Assembly (NCBI GenBank): GCA_921293015.1
Contig: OV121088.1
Location: forward strand, 38,130,836 to 38,194,835
Length of the DNA: 64,000 nt
Origin: Phorcus lineatus
Lineage: Eukaryota; Mollusca; Gastropoda; Trochida; Trochidae
Direction of reading: 5' to 3'
The translations under genes and the position numbers were made by a program. Of the stretch, positions 37,532 through 49,280 are shown one piece after another (within the stretch, counting starts at the first letter, position 1; each line of letters begins with the position of its first letter). The notes under the pieces were generated by a model. It was given only the letters and a program-made list of their open reading frames with translations. It made no database searches and was not told the DNA's origin.

Positions 37532-38833
37532 AACAAGCAGACAGAGTCAGCTATATCCTCCGCCAAAGGGAAAGGGTAGTTAAGGATACTAGTTGTGGAA
37601 TATTGAACAGTGATCATGTTGTTTTTCTACAAACAACCTTTAAGAAATCCTATGTAACGTTTCCATGGAAATGGGTAAAAATAAAAATGCAAAGAAGTTG
37701 AAAACCCCAAAAGGCACATCTCCGCATGATGCCCTTTGCACATACCAAGTTTCGTGGAGCTAGGTCTCACCGTTTTGGAGTTGTGCTCCGGAAACATTAA
37801 CGGGTAAAAATAAAAATGCAAAGAAGTTGAAAACCCCAAAAGGCACATCTCCGCATGATGCCCTTTGCACATACCAAGTTTCGTCGAGCTAGGTCTCACC
37901 GTTTTGGAGTTGTGCTTCGGAAACATTAACGGGTAAAAATAAAAATGCAAAGAAGTTGAAAACCCCAAAAGGCACATCTCCGCATGATGCTGGTTGCACA
38001 TACCAAGTTTCGTTGATATAGGTCACACCATTTTGGAGTTGTGCTCCGGAAACAAAATCCTATGTTACGTTTCCATGGAAACGGGTAAAAATAAAAATGC
38101 AAAGAAGTTGAAAACCCCAAAAGGCACATCTCCGCATGATGCCCTTTGCACATACCAAGTTTCGTGGAGCTAGGTCTCACCGTTTTGGAGTTGTGCTCCG
38201 GAAACATTAACGGGTAAAAATAAAAATGCAAAGAAGTTGAAAACCCCAAAAGGCACATCTCCGCATGATGCCCTTTGCACATACCAAGTTTCGTCGAGCT
38301 AGGTCTCACCGTTTTGGAGTTGTGCTTCGGAAACATTAACGGGTAAAAATAAAAATGCAAAGAAGTTGAAAACCCCAAAAGGCACATCTCCGCATGATGC
38401 TGGTTGCACATACCAAGTTTCGTTGATATAGGTCACACCATTTTGGAGTTGTGCTCCGGAAACAAAATCCTATGTTACGTTTCCATGGAAACGGGTAAAA
38501 ATAAAAATGCAAAGAAGTTGAAAACCCCAAAAGGCACATCTCCGCATGATGCCCGTTGCACATACCAAGTTTCGTCGAGATGGGTCTCACCATTTTGGAG
38601 TTGTGCTCCGGAAACAAAATCCTATGTTACGTTTCCATGGAAACGGGTAAAAATAAAAATGCAAAGAAGTTAAAAAACCCAAAAGGCACATCTCCGCATG
38701 ATGCCCGTTGCACATACCAAGTTTCGTCGAGTTAGGTCTCACAGTTTTGGAGTTGTGCTCCGGAAACATTATCGGGACGGACGCAGACCATTTCAATATC
38801 ACCCGCCAACTACGTTGGGCGGGGGATAATAAT
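37532..38833. mobile_element. Tandem-monomer element B with 410-bp higher-order repeat
   Basis: Same left end as element A (AACAAGCAGACAGAGTCAGC, TATATCCTCCGCC). Eight monomers carry AAAACCCCAAAAGGCACA-type marks at 37701, 37830, 37959, 38111, 38240, 38369, 38521 and 38673. Spacings are 129, 129, 152, 129, 129, 152 and 152 bp, so a 129+129+152 trimer of 410 bp is repeated almost without change. After the array come GGACGGACG (38775) and a terminal hairpin CCCGCCAAC/GTTGGGCGGG (38802-38823), then GGATAATAA. GGCGGGGGATA at the right end is an imperfect inverse of TATCCTCCGCC at the left. There is no gene inside. Confidence 0.75.
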
Positions 38834-39127
38834 ATAATAGCATTCTTATACTGCGCATCTATCCATGACAAAGTATTACTACCCTGGAGGGATAGTATGT
38901 TCGGTGCCGCCAAGTAACAAGTGCTCCGCTCGACCATATAGGTCAGTAATTCCCCCTTGTTCAGGTACCATTTGTACAGCTGGGTGAACTGAGTGCAAAG
39001 TGGATTAAGTGTCTTGCCCAAGGACACAACACAGGATGAGACCCAAGTCACAAATGTCTCCACCGGGATTCAAACTTGGGTCTCTGGCGTGAGAGGCAAG
39101 CATGCTTACCACTACACCGCTGTGCTC
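38834..39127 (-). mobile_element. Second tRNA-derived SINE family
   Basis: On the minus strand, starting at about 39127, there is a tRNA-like head with an A-box-like TGTAGTGGTAAG and a B-box-like GTTTGAATCCC. A body with TTGTGTCCTTGGGCAAGACA follows, a motif shared with bodies of many animal tRNA SINEs (MIR-like/Deu-like). The 3' end is not sharply defined and abuts the right end of element B. It is distinct from the six-copy SINE family in this window. Confidence 0.65.
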
Positions 39128-42100
39128 TAATTCATATTTGTTATGAATTAATATGAAAAAGGAGTCTTGTTCAATACTCAAATTCTATGGCTGAGGCAAC
39201 TAGACTCGCCAACATTTTCTAGACTTAAGAAGGCTCCTTTAATATTTTGCCATTTTGTCTGGATGACAAGACTACTCTCCCCCGTCAAGTAGTTACAATT
39301 GATGGCCTATTTATATCTAGTTTGTGCCAGCTTTACAATATATGTAGCAAATATCTCACAAAGATATAGAAATTTTATTGATTCAATGTCCTAAATGGTT
39401 TTATGTTTTGAGAATAAATCAATTCCTCTCTGAACCAACTGCCAAACAAGTCAAACCAGTCCTTTCCGGAGTAAATGAAGTAGTTACTTTAATGAAATGT
39501 AAAGAATCAGGCAACTTTTTGGGGAAATGAAACTTTAGGATTCAAATATCTTAAACAGGTTTTGAATAAATTACTTTCACTATGTAACAGGTAGCAGACA
39601 AGTACAACAAGTTCTTTCCGCAGGTCAAATGTAAATTATGCTGACCTTAGCATTCTGCACAAGAAACAGATTAGGTTAACCATAGCTAAGATCTTTTTTT
39701 AGCAGCGCCAATGAAAAACAAGTAGTCATCAGAATCTACCCAGCAGTTCATCTTCTCTCATTAAATCCACTAATGGGACCAAAACTATTTACATCTTAAC
39801 CACACAACCTACTCCACGACTCCCTGTTATGTCAAAATGGCGCATCAAACTTAAGATGGTAGAAACAAGCTTGGAAGTTTTCTTTTCAATTAGAAAGTTA
39901 ATGAAAGACAAATAAAAAGAAGGAGCAGCCTCCTGTTCTAATGAATAATTTTCCGGTTAACGACTTTTCGAAATGCCAGAGTTGGTTGGGAGTTATTTGT
40001 GTGGTTTGGTGCTGTTTATTGTGGCAAATCAAACAGCCCCTGCCGACCCTAAAGAAGACAAATACACGGATGTATTGGAGACTAAGTGGCTGAGTTATTG
40101 TTTTGCAGTGTCAGCAATAAATCAACTTTTATGGAGCAAGCTTCTTGTATGATGCATTGTAAATCAAATTATCACAGGATCAGGAAATATATTTGTAAAC
40201 AGGAGCACAGACTTAATTCCACAAAGGGATGTCTACATTTCAAATATATGATCTTACCAGGAAAATTCTTATTACTGAAAATATTTAAAGATTTGTCACT
40301 GTCCAATATACATTGACAAAAAAAAAATGTTTTCAAAATATTGGCAAAATTTCAAAAACTGAAAAGACCGATGAAGATTGAAATTTTTTTTGTACTCCAA
40401 CTTCCACAAAAAAACTTCAGGTTTGAACATAAGAAATAATGATGATATAATTTCGACCTCGCAATTTCACCTTGCCAAAAGAATACATATTTAACAATGA
40501 AATATCTCCACTTAAAATAATAGACTGATTTCTCTTTTTTCCAGCAAAGAATTAGGATTCATGTCAAATGGCAAATTGAAATGGTTTGATTCAACTTAAA
40601 AGAGTTCGTCCTATCGGCTTCACTTCCCATTGTGTTTTTTTACCTTGTGTGCACTCTTATTCATTAATATGTCAAACCTTTATCAACTGAAATGTTACTC
40701 TCAGTAGCATGTTTCAGCTGTGTTGTGTTATAATCATGTACTAATAACATAGATGAATAAACAGGAATGTCCCCTGTTATTTTGTTTCAACAAAGAATAC
40801 CTTGATATGATTGTCCATTTAAGTGTAAACTTGTGTTGAGTGAACTCCTTCCTGGTCTTTCCATTGTAGTTTGTAGTAAACACAATTACTCTACAAGGAC
40901 ATACATACAATATCTATGTCGCCAGTAAAGACATCGACATCTAAATCACTTTATTAATGTCATTTATAAAACATTTATAATCAAGATTGATACGTTGGTA
41001 CATCTAATAATAACTGTGTCACATTTCTGATAAATGCACTTGACAAACAAGATTGAGACGTTGTTACATCTAATAATAACTTTGTCACATTTCTTATAAA
41101 TGCACTTGACAAACAAGATTGAGACATTGTTATATCTTATAATAATTTTGTCACATTTCAGATAAATACATTAAAAGATCTGACAAAAAACATTGGTGTG
41201 ATGTCTTCAAGTGACAGGCTTAGCTGACACTTTACATAAACTTGTCCTTTTTTCAATTCTTGAAGAGACAAGACAAAGAGACAATAGAGAACGACAGGAA
41301 GGCTTTATTTGTACAAGGTCACCGAATGTCCATGGAAATATCTGATGGAGAAGTTTTCAACCATACATTTAATATTCATTTCTGTCTTATAAACTTTGAT
41401 TTACTGCTCTGTAATCCTGGCTTACACTGCAGTTAAGTGAAAAAGTGACATTAAAATAATTTTAAGAGAATTATAACATGAAAGAAAGAGAAATAGAAAG
41501 AAAGGTTTCACAAATGAAGCATTTTCAATGCAAAGATACACTGCAATCGTTAAACCTTACAACATCCTATTTCTCGGCAATAGAATCACTTGAAAAAATC
41601 CATGCTGGCTAGCCGTGATTTGAAAATAACTTTTGAACTTCCAAGCAAAACCTATTCAATTGTTCACTTTATTAACTGAAATTGAAGAGAAATTACTGCC
41701 AAGGCATTTGATCGAGTGCATTTTACAGTTCCGAGAGACATAATTATGATTGATTCACATTATATAGCTGACATATTGATTCTCCATATGTATAATCATA
41801 CAATAATTCAAGGCAATGAGAATTTGAGGGCATTTTGACATTTCATATCATCTGTCGACAACCATAATGGCTGAATGTTTTGAAATAAATACTCAAACAA
41901 TTTCAATCTGTTATTCACATATGTACAAGAGTGTCCAACCTTGCACCCATTATGCTTAGTGCCTGGGATTAAATTCTACATCTGCAAAAAAAAATTAATA
42001 GACTGACCAAGAATTCTTTTTGTGTTACAGGCAGCGCTAGACATCCTGACATCCTAGAAACAGGGGCTAGAAACATTTTTATCGGGTTAGCTGATATAAT

Positions 42101-45100
42101 CCTTACGGAAGCTAAGACAGGGCTAATCGAATTTGGAATGAATTATAAAAAGGATAAAACCATTCACAACACATGAATAAAATAACCAAAATGTCATGAA
42201 TAAAATAACCAAAATGTCATTTGGCAGACAACTTGGTGGGTAGAGACAGTTATAACCTTCATTAGTCTTTTTGCATTGAATGGTCAGTCTTCTAGATTTT
42301 TTACTCAGTCAACGTAGGAGATTTAATTTCATTTCTTCTTGAAATGGTGTCTCAGAGTAGTGAGACTTGAACTATTTGAGTTACTCAGGGAGCTGAAGAT
42401 AAAGGTGACCATGAGGTGTGGACAATGCTCCAGGAAGGAAGATGCCATAAAGATGATATTTGAATATCTGACCCTGTTGGTAAAGGCTATCACAACCACT
42501 TAATTTCTACATATCTGATCAACAAACACTGATAGCATCCATAGCTTGTGCTCGTACAGTGGCAACTTGTTGCGTAAAAAGTAATTATGTTTCAAATATT
42601 TTTTACTTATACAACATCCATTCTGTAACAAAAGTAATTACTGGAGTGTGAAAGAGTCATATCTTCTACAAATTTGTTACTTAAAGACCCTGGCCTTTCG
42701 GCATCAGTCTGCCATCTTGTTTTGAGGTAAAATGACAAGTAGCTTTACTAATTTTACAACATTATGAAAATGACCTATATGTATGGATAGAATATCCACA
42801 CATTCATAAATAATTTATGATAAGACTAATCAACAGTGTCTTGCAATGCCGTAGGAAGACTTTTCACATTCGTAGCGCTGATAAATGGCTTCACTTCAAT
42901 TTCATGATATATCTTCCCGAGTGAGCGCTCTCATGCATCTAGTTGCCCAATCTAAATCAACCAAAATGTTACTCTTAGAATTTTTTTTATCTTGGTTATT
43001 TTATTAGCATGTACTAAAAACAAACTTGAATTAACAGGAATTTCCCCTTGAGTTAGTTTTGCGCAAAAATACTCCAATAGGACTGTCCTTTTAACCAGGT
43101 TTTGTGAATTCCTATCTTTAACCTTCAAAACTTTCCCTGAGTTAAGAAACACAAGTTTTCCTAAGATGTTCGCAAGCACTCGCCAACTCCAAATGTTAAA
43201 CACAGGATCTTGCTGTAAATAACGTGTTACTGAATTATCAACTTGAACTGAACAGACAAACAGCAAATTAAGACCACAAACTGAGAAGTGCCGCTGTCTA
43301 TTTGAGATGCTGATGTAAAGAATAGAAGGCCACGAGGACGGCAATGGATCTGTAAAGAAGATAAGACTCCCTGTTTGCTTATTTCTAACAGCGTGTTACA
43401 AAGCATTTGATGAGTGACTAGGTATATTTTCTTCCCTTTGGAATTTATGTCTTACTCTTTTGGCATCAGCTGCAGAACTACAATCTAACAGGCTTTTCGT
43501 CATAAATACCTCTTGTTTTGTAAACTAATGAATAGTAAAATACTGACATTATCATTAACTTGCTGTGATAAGACCTGAAGAATTTCTTTTTAGTAAATTC
43601 GTTTCCTAATTACCTTCATTCTCTATTCTTACCACTGATAAAAATACTTGTAGCTATTTTGTTCGTTCCTATACCATTGACACTAACCCTTTCAAGGTTA
43701 AAATACCAGCCACAAATATGTTTCTGTAGGTCTGTATACATGAGTGGATTACATCAGAAAAATCTAAAGGGCAACTAATTGGTGTAGTAAGTTATTTTCC
43801 TTCATGATTAAACATGAGCAAATAAGATTATTTCTTTACTTTAGTAATTAACCAGAAATGGAATAAGAGGAGAAAGTGGGGTGGGGCTGTTAAACTTTCC
43901 CCTCTATTATTGGTGGAATGTGCAAAATCAAATCATACTGAAAAGATGTCATAATAACATTAGCCCTTAAGATTAACAGAATAACATTATGATGGACATT
44001 AAAGGGGCAGTAGCCTGGTTTTAAACAAAATATTCCTCCAAATTTTCACAATTAAATATATGTTTATGGAAAATGCATTATCAAACATATCATTACTTCA
44101 TTGATTACCTGCAGAAGAAATTATCAAATACCAAAACACGCAGTGTGGGACTTTAACCCTGAACTATTCATTAACAATGTAACAGTAAACACTGTGGAAT
44201 AAAGTTCTTATTATCTATCTGCAATATATGGGGGTGAGGAGACAGGGGTAGTGAGAGAGTAGAGCTAGCACGCTGCTAGCAATATTTCAGATATCATATC
44301 TAAATGTCCGAAGATATGTATCAATGAATCAACAAAATGTCCTAATTCCCGAGGCAAAAAAACCCCGATGTAATTGCAACCCTAACATGGGTAAAAGCAG
44401 TTTTATTAAAACCACAGCGGATAAATCACGCGATGTCAGACCCACCAACAGTAACAGTTATCACATGGCATTATTGAGCAGCTGTTATACGTCCACCACT
44501 ATGGGATAATTAAATGAAAATTCTCATATTTCTCTATTTGTTGAAGCAAGCCAAATTCTTTTTCATAAAAATCTTTACATGAACAATATTTCTTGACAGA
44601 ATTATTTGACATCTGATATTTTCCCATGGGATATATGATAATATTTTTGTTCTGGTCGTTAATCTTGAATTGGTCTCTGTCAGATAATTCCGAATGACAG
44701 GCCTAAGTCTTACTCACAAAAATCATTTGATAATAAGAGTTTCTTTGCAACATGAAAAACCATGGTAATCAAACACTCATTGAAGCAAAACTCTTTAAGT
44801 ATAATATCATATTGATATCTCTCATTTTAATTGTTGAAAATATCATAAACTTCAAAAGCTCCTTGATAATCATGGACGAAATATTTGTTTTTAATGATGG
44901 AGAGTGTCTTGTTCTTCTGTTGAAACTAATAAAGAAAACATTTGAAAACGAATTCTTTTAGATAAAACCCTTTTTGCTTTTGCAGTATAATTCATGACAA
45001 GAAAATTGTTGTAGTTAAACTCTCGTCAAAGCTCACATGTCTTTCAAGGTAGAATTATATTGTCATATTTCGAGGGTTTTTTTTGAAAATGCGATATACT

Positions 45101-45514
45101 TCCATAGCTCTAAGACACCTATGAATGGATGTCTAACTCTGTAAAATTGGGACTAATAAAAAAAAAATTAAAAAAAGATAAACCATTTTGTGTAGTAACT
45201 GTCAGAGTTAAAGTTGTAATTTTTAAGGCCAGTTCTTTTGAGTGAGATACTTTTGTATATATAAAATTCTAGTTATCATCAGGAAAAATTATTTTTCTGT
45301 ATAAACATATATTTACCAAAATAATCATAAGAAAAGCACTCATTTCAATCAATCAATAAGAATGAAACACCTAAGAGATATACAGCGGTTCAAATGAATT
45401 GTCATAAATAATCATGTATTAATGTCATACATGTATAAACAGGGACATCCCCTTAAATTTATTTCCTAAATATTACCAAACACATTACCCACTCTATTAC
45501 ACATGGAAGAAACG
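39128..45514. other. Long AT-rich stretch without a recognised gene
   Basis: No exon with protein similarity was seen on either strand. A 66-bp tandem repeat (40982-41179) is listed separately. Bases 42054-42130 contain CAGGGGCTAGAAAC and AGGGCTAA, resembling the start at 25967 and possibly a shared repeat. A 130-codon minus frame at 42952-43344 has an acceptor-like CTTCTTTACAG near its start but no recognisable motif. Confidence 0.5.
40982..41179. repeat. 66-bp tandem repeat, 3 copies
   Basis: Units start with CAAGATTGAKACGTTG at 40982, 41048 and 41114, each containing CATCTAATAATAACT and GTCACATTTC. Confidence 0.9.
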
Positions 45515-45524
45515 AGCTAAAAGA

Positions 45525-45959
45525 GGTGAGGTGATTTGGGTTGAACTTGCTTTCTAGAGTACTTCACTGATATCATGGCTGTTAGTATCATTGCAAAGGG
45601 AAAGCATGCATCTCTATTGCGACTATGCATTGTGATGAAACCTGCATGCATTGGCTGGAACAAGTGTACCATGAGTGGTACTGCGGTGCTGAAATTCCTT
45701 GTAGCATTGCACCCAAACCTTACAGCATGTAGAACAGTAGTCTGTAGGCCAGACCCTGAAATAAGTAAGAAGCTTAAGCAAGTCTATAAAAAGACTTGAG
45801 AACTTAATTCAAAAAAATTAAAAAATTTCAGTCTCCTTTTCATTTAATTTTTTTATTTTAAATTTTCATTAACTGATATATTTTCATTTCAGAGTCTAAT
45901 TGTTAGACTAGTAGAACAGTTCTCTACTGGAGATAAGGTTTGCGATCCCCTGGTGGACA
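45525..45959 (-). mobile_element. tRNA-derived SINE, copy 5, split by a nested insertion
   Basis: Same family, minus orientation, truncated in the head after CCCCTGG. It is flanked by AGCTAAAAGA (45515-45524) and AGCTAACAGA (45960-45969), a 10-bp target-site duplication with one difference. The SINE body is interrupted at 45738-45910 by a 173-bp element that duplicated 9 bp of it. Confidence 0.85.
45738..45910. mobile_element. 173-bp MITE nested in a SINE, 9-bp target duplication
   Basis: The ends read TAGTCTGTAGGCCAGACC... and, inverted, TAGTCTAACAATTAGACT..., both continuing to CTGAAAT: an imperfect terminal repeat of about 25 bp. GTAGAACAG is duplicated at 45729-45737 and 45911-45919. Other SINE copies have a single GTAGAACAGTTCTCTACTG there, so the empty site is known. 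A 9-bp duplication is typical of Mutator-type transposons; that class is an inference. The interior is A/T-rich and non-coding. Confidence 0.85.
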
Positions 45960-46028
45960 AGCTAACAGAACCAGAACAGGAAGCTGTACCTTTAATCCTG
46001 TGTATCATAGATACTACAACTAGTTATA

Positions 46029-46494
46029 CAGGGCTCCAGATAATTATTTGGATTTTTGGGGTATTTCACTCCTCAAAATAAAAATTTACGAGTAAAATTA
46101 TCACATGAAAAAAATAAGGAGTATTTCAGGGTTTATCGTTTTCAGATCCTCATTCCAAGTTAGCACCTTTTTCGATGTTAGTCGTTGATTATATTTCCCA
46201 CACGTTTAATCTGTAAATAAACGAGAGATTTCTCTTTGATGGAATATAAACTTGGTATTATTTGTTTTCATACAGGTTGACATCAAGTCAGTGGCTACTA
46301 TTCGAGATGTAAAGATCAGACATGTACAAATGAAACTTTATTTGACAAGTGACGATGACTCCTGTAAACAAATATCCGACTCGTATTCTGGGAAAGTTGT
46401 GCGTATCTTGTCACTCATTGGTTTCATTTTTAATGCGTATATTTGAATGACCCGTGCGTATTTTACGCAGATACGCATCTTATCTGGAGCCCTG
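46029..46494. mobile_element. hAT-type TIR element, 466 bp
   Basis: Perfect 15-bp terminal inverted repeats CAGGGCTCCAGATAA lie at 46029-46043 and, inverted, at 46480-46494. The CAGGG start is typical of hAT transposons. The flanks TAGTTATA and GTTACATT do not form a clear 8-bp duplication. A 64-codon plus frame (46252-46446) is embedded and preceded by an acceptor-like TTTTCATACAG; it may be a remnant of a longer parent, but I do not recognise it as transposase. Confidence 0.78.
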
Positions 46495-47719
46495 GTTACA
46501 TTAGAGTTTCCACATCCCAAGGGAGTGTCTTTTCACAAAGATTTATTACAATTAATGCAGCCTCTCATTAGCTTGTCATTTCTTGGTATGATTAGTGAAA
46601 TCTGATATATGTTCCATGGCTAAGGGGATAATCAGGAATTATTTTTATATTTTTTCGTATTGATAATGACTTCCTGTCCAATATAAGAGAAATGTATGAG
46701 TTTCTGGTCTTTGAATTACATTCGGAGGTTGCATGTAAAATAACAGCAAAATGTACAGCAATTCAGAGCATCTGTTTATTTCTCCACAGGGTTTAAATAT
46801 TCTTCCAGAGTCATTAAGTCATTGCAATAGTCTTTTCCCATTAAGTCACATGTTCAAAAGTCAAGCCACTTTTTAAGTTAATTGCATTGAAAAGTAGGAA
46901 AGTCATTGACTTTCCAGTGATTTTTTGTTTGGAACACAGATAGATTTGATTAGTCAGTGACCAGATTTGAAAACCATTCCATCATCATCTGGTGGAATGT
47001 AAGGAATTACAAAATGGTGAAAGAGGACAGAGAAACTGTGGGTAGAGGTTATGAAACAACTACTACATAAATAGAGTCAAGAGCCAATTTACCTCATGTT
47101 AGCGCACAACATTTTTGTTTAACATTTTCATGTAGTTCAATCTATCTGATTTTTCAATATTGCTAACGAGCTTGCTTTGTTATCCAATTACGTAGGTATC
47201 TCAATTTTTATTCCCTATATTTCATATAAGATAGTATAATTTTACAAAAAAGAAATTATAAAGAAAACTGTGCTTCCATTGAGAATTTCTGGTCTTCTTT
47301 CAGTCTTCTTATCATTATTTTGCCAAGAAAACTCAACCAGTTTATAAGAAAATCATCAGCACTAAGACTGTCACACCTTATTTCAAACATAATGATATTT
47401 ATTACAAGGAGAAGTATTTCCTTCCAGCGACAAAGTTTTGATGGCAACTTTCCCATGTCAAGGTAGATTGCGCAATCATAATCGAGAAATAACCTTTCTG
47501 GCTCAGGTGTGGATCAGTGTCGTGCAGATAGTGGAGTTTCCTTTACAATAGAGTAGCTACAGCAGGTACGCTGGTAAAGAGATCTATTTGTAGCAATGTG
47601 TGAGCAACCTCGCGTAAAGCCATAACTTCAGAAATACGAGACCTAGGTGGTGTTATAATGAGTGCTAGCTAGAAGCATGGGAAGGAGGGGTATTGATGAT
47701 AGATCGCAGTGAAGTGACA
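46495..47719. other. Non-coding DNA
   Basis: No recognisable gene or repeat boundary. The 66-codon minus frame at 47256-47456 has no motif. Confidence 0.5.
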
Positions 47720-47749
47720 TGTATATATATATATATATATGTATATATA
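47720..47749. repeat. (TA)n microsatellite
   Basis: About 30 bases of alternating T and A with one internal G. Confidence 0.95.
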
Positions 47750-47842
47750 GGTAAAAGGTGAAGAAGGTCTCACGTGAAGTAAAAAGATATTTGAAAATAA
47801 AATACTTCAGACGACACTTACTGTAGATATCATTTTAATGAT

Positions 47843-47844
<2 letters not shown>

Positions 47845-47884
<40 letters not shown>
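47845..47884. repeat. (TA)n microsatellite, 40 bases
   Basis: Uninterrupted alternating T and A. Length is likely polymorphic. Confidence 0.95.
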
Positions 47885-47887
<3 letters not shown>

Positions 47888-47940
47888 ACTGTGGTGAGGT
47901 AAAAAAGAACATGTTTTCAGTCCTTCAAATATTAATCGAT

Positions 47941-48427
47941 GTGAATGTGATTCTGAATAGAGGAAAATATGAACTGGTCATAAGTCTTTAGAAAAATAAT
48001 GTATGTGAATATGATTCTGTATAGAGGAAAATATGAACTGCTCATAAGTCGTAAGTCTTTAGAAAAATAATGTATGTGAATGTAATTCTGTATAGATAAA
48101 ATATGAACCGGTAATAAGTCTTTAGAAAAATATCTCATGTGAATGTGATTGGTGTACAGAGAAGGTTAGGTTAGGTGATTTTGGGTTTAAAGTTTAGCAT
48201 TGCGAGAAAACCTTACTGCATGTAGAACATCTCTCTACTGCAGACAAAGTTGCCGAGCCCCTGGCTGGATTTGATCTCCTAACTTTTTGATCTGAAGCCA
48301 AACGTGCTAACCACTGCGCTATTGAGAAAATGTAAACTTGTTGAAAGTCATTTATTGATAACATGTGAATGTGATTGTGTAAAGAGCAAAAGATGAACTG
48401 CTGAACTTCTAAGTCCTTAAAATTATG
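47941..48427. repeat. 64-70-bp minisatellite interrupted by a SINE
   Basis: Units begin with GTGAATGTGATTCTG-like sequence at 47941, 48005, 48075, 48139 and 48364, with GGAAAATATGAACTG and AAGTCTTTAGAAAAATA inside. The last spacing (225 bp) equals one unit plus the SINE at 48164-48323. The array ends at the hAT-like MITE copy B. Confidence 0.85.
48164..48323 (-). mobile_element. tRNA-derived SINE, copy 6, with internal deletion
   Basis: The tRNA head and the GTAGAACAT segment are retained, but about 150 bp of the body are missing between GGGTTTAAAG and TTAGCATTGC. It is inserted inside the fourth unit of the minisatellite. GAGAA flanks both sides as a short candidate target duplication. Confidence 0.82.
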
Positions 48428-48435
48428 CTTGAAAT

Positions 48436-48853
48436 TAAGGGTGAGCGGTATAATCGGTATATCAGTATGTTGCAATACAGAAACAACACGATACGTACCG
48501 TTATACTCTTCTGAAAATATTCAATATATCAGAGGTTTTAAAATTAACCATTTCCATGTAAAATTGCAGAAGAAACGTTACAAAAAATTTGATTTTACTG
48601 AAATTTGTAATTTAACTCACAAATTGAAAATAGCACAATCATGTAAAAGTCAGAAAGCAGCCACTGAATTATCTGTTTACAAAACGACAGGCAAATTGAG
48701 CATGGATCACTAACCTAATTGCTGTCATTTAGTCATGAGCGCATGGAAAAACTAAAAAATGAGATGTACCAATATATTGCAAAATGTATTGCAATAGCGT
48801 TTCTGTATCGCATTATATTGCAGTACGGAAATGAGGAGCGATACCCATCCTTA
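48436..48853. mobile_element. hAT-like MITE, copy B (418 bp) with 8-bp target duplication
   Basis: The ends are TAAGGGTGAGCGGTAT and, inverted, TAAGGATGGGTATCGC. CTTGAAAT occurs directly on both sides (48428-48435 and 48854-48861), the 8-bp duplication expected of hAT. The interior is rich in TATTGCAATA-type palindromes and has no transposase. Its reverse complement corresponds to copy A at 22487-22906. Confidence 0.85.
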
Positions 48854-48861
48854 CTTGAAAT

Positions 48862-49280
48862 AAACAATACAGGATACAGAAACATATTTTGATTTGGGGC
48901 TAGCGAGAACTATCACTGTAGGAATAAGCCATAACCGGCGTCATTGAACCTGCAAAAAGAGTTGCTACAGGCAGAGGGATTGGTCTGAGTGGAATTGAAA
49001 ACCCATTACAGGTGTTTAGTCTCACCCCTTGGAAACCAGACACAAATACATTTACAAGTTTGATTTCAGGCTTGTAGGGGTGAAAGCGTTAAAATAGATA
49101 TTTTCTGAAAGCTAGATTTCAAGATTTAGAATTTTTATTATGATTCAAGTTTTGACTTTATTTCAATAATTTCATGTTTTGTTTAAAAGCAGAATGGATA
49201 TGAATCAAATTGATATTTTTATAACAAGGCAAAAGTGAGCACAGCTCACTTACTCCTGCCTATAGTTTGATCTCCATTAG
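48862..49280. other. Non-coding spacer with a short perfect hairpin
   Basis: AAGTGAGC/GCTCACTT with a 3-base loop lies at 49233-49251, 29 bp before the next TIR element. Nothing else is definable. Confidence 0.6.

Noticed and set aside
37627-38617. Minus-strand frames encoding a repetitive peptide with HHAEMCLLGFSTSLHFYFYP units
   Set aside because: They arise because the 129-bp monomer length is divisible by three, so any stop-free frame repeats. The DNA is the tandem core of a mobile element and there is no independent sign of coding.
42952-43344. 130-codon minus frame with an acceptor-like sequence near its start
   Set aside because: No recognisable domain, biased hydrophobic/basic composition typical of AT-rich chance frames, and no partner exons seen.
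45575-45799. 74-codon plus frame
   Set aside because: Antisense reading of the SINE running into the nested MITE.
48194-48475. 93-codon minus frame
   Set aside because: It crosses a SINE and the minisatellite; the apparent peptide is SINE-derived.
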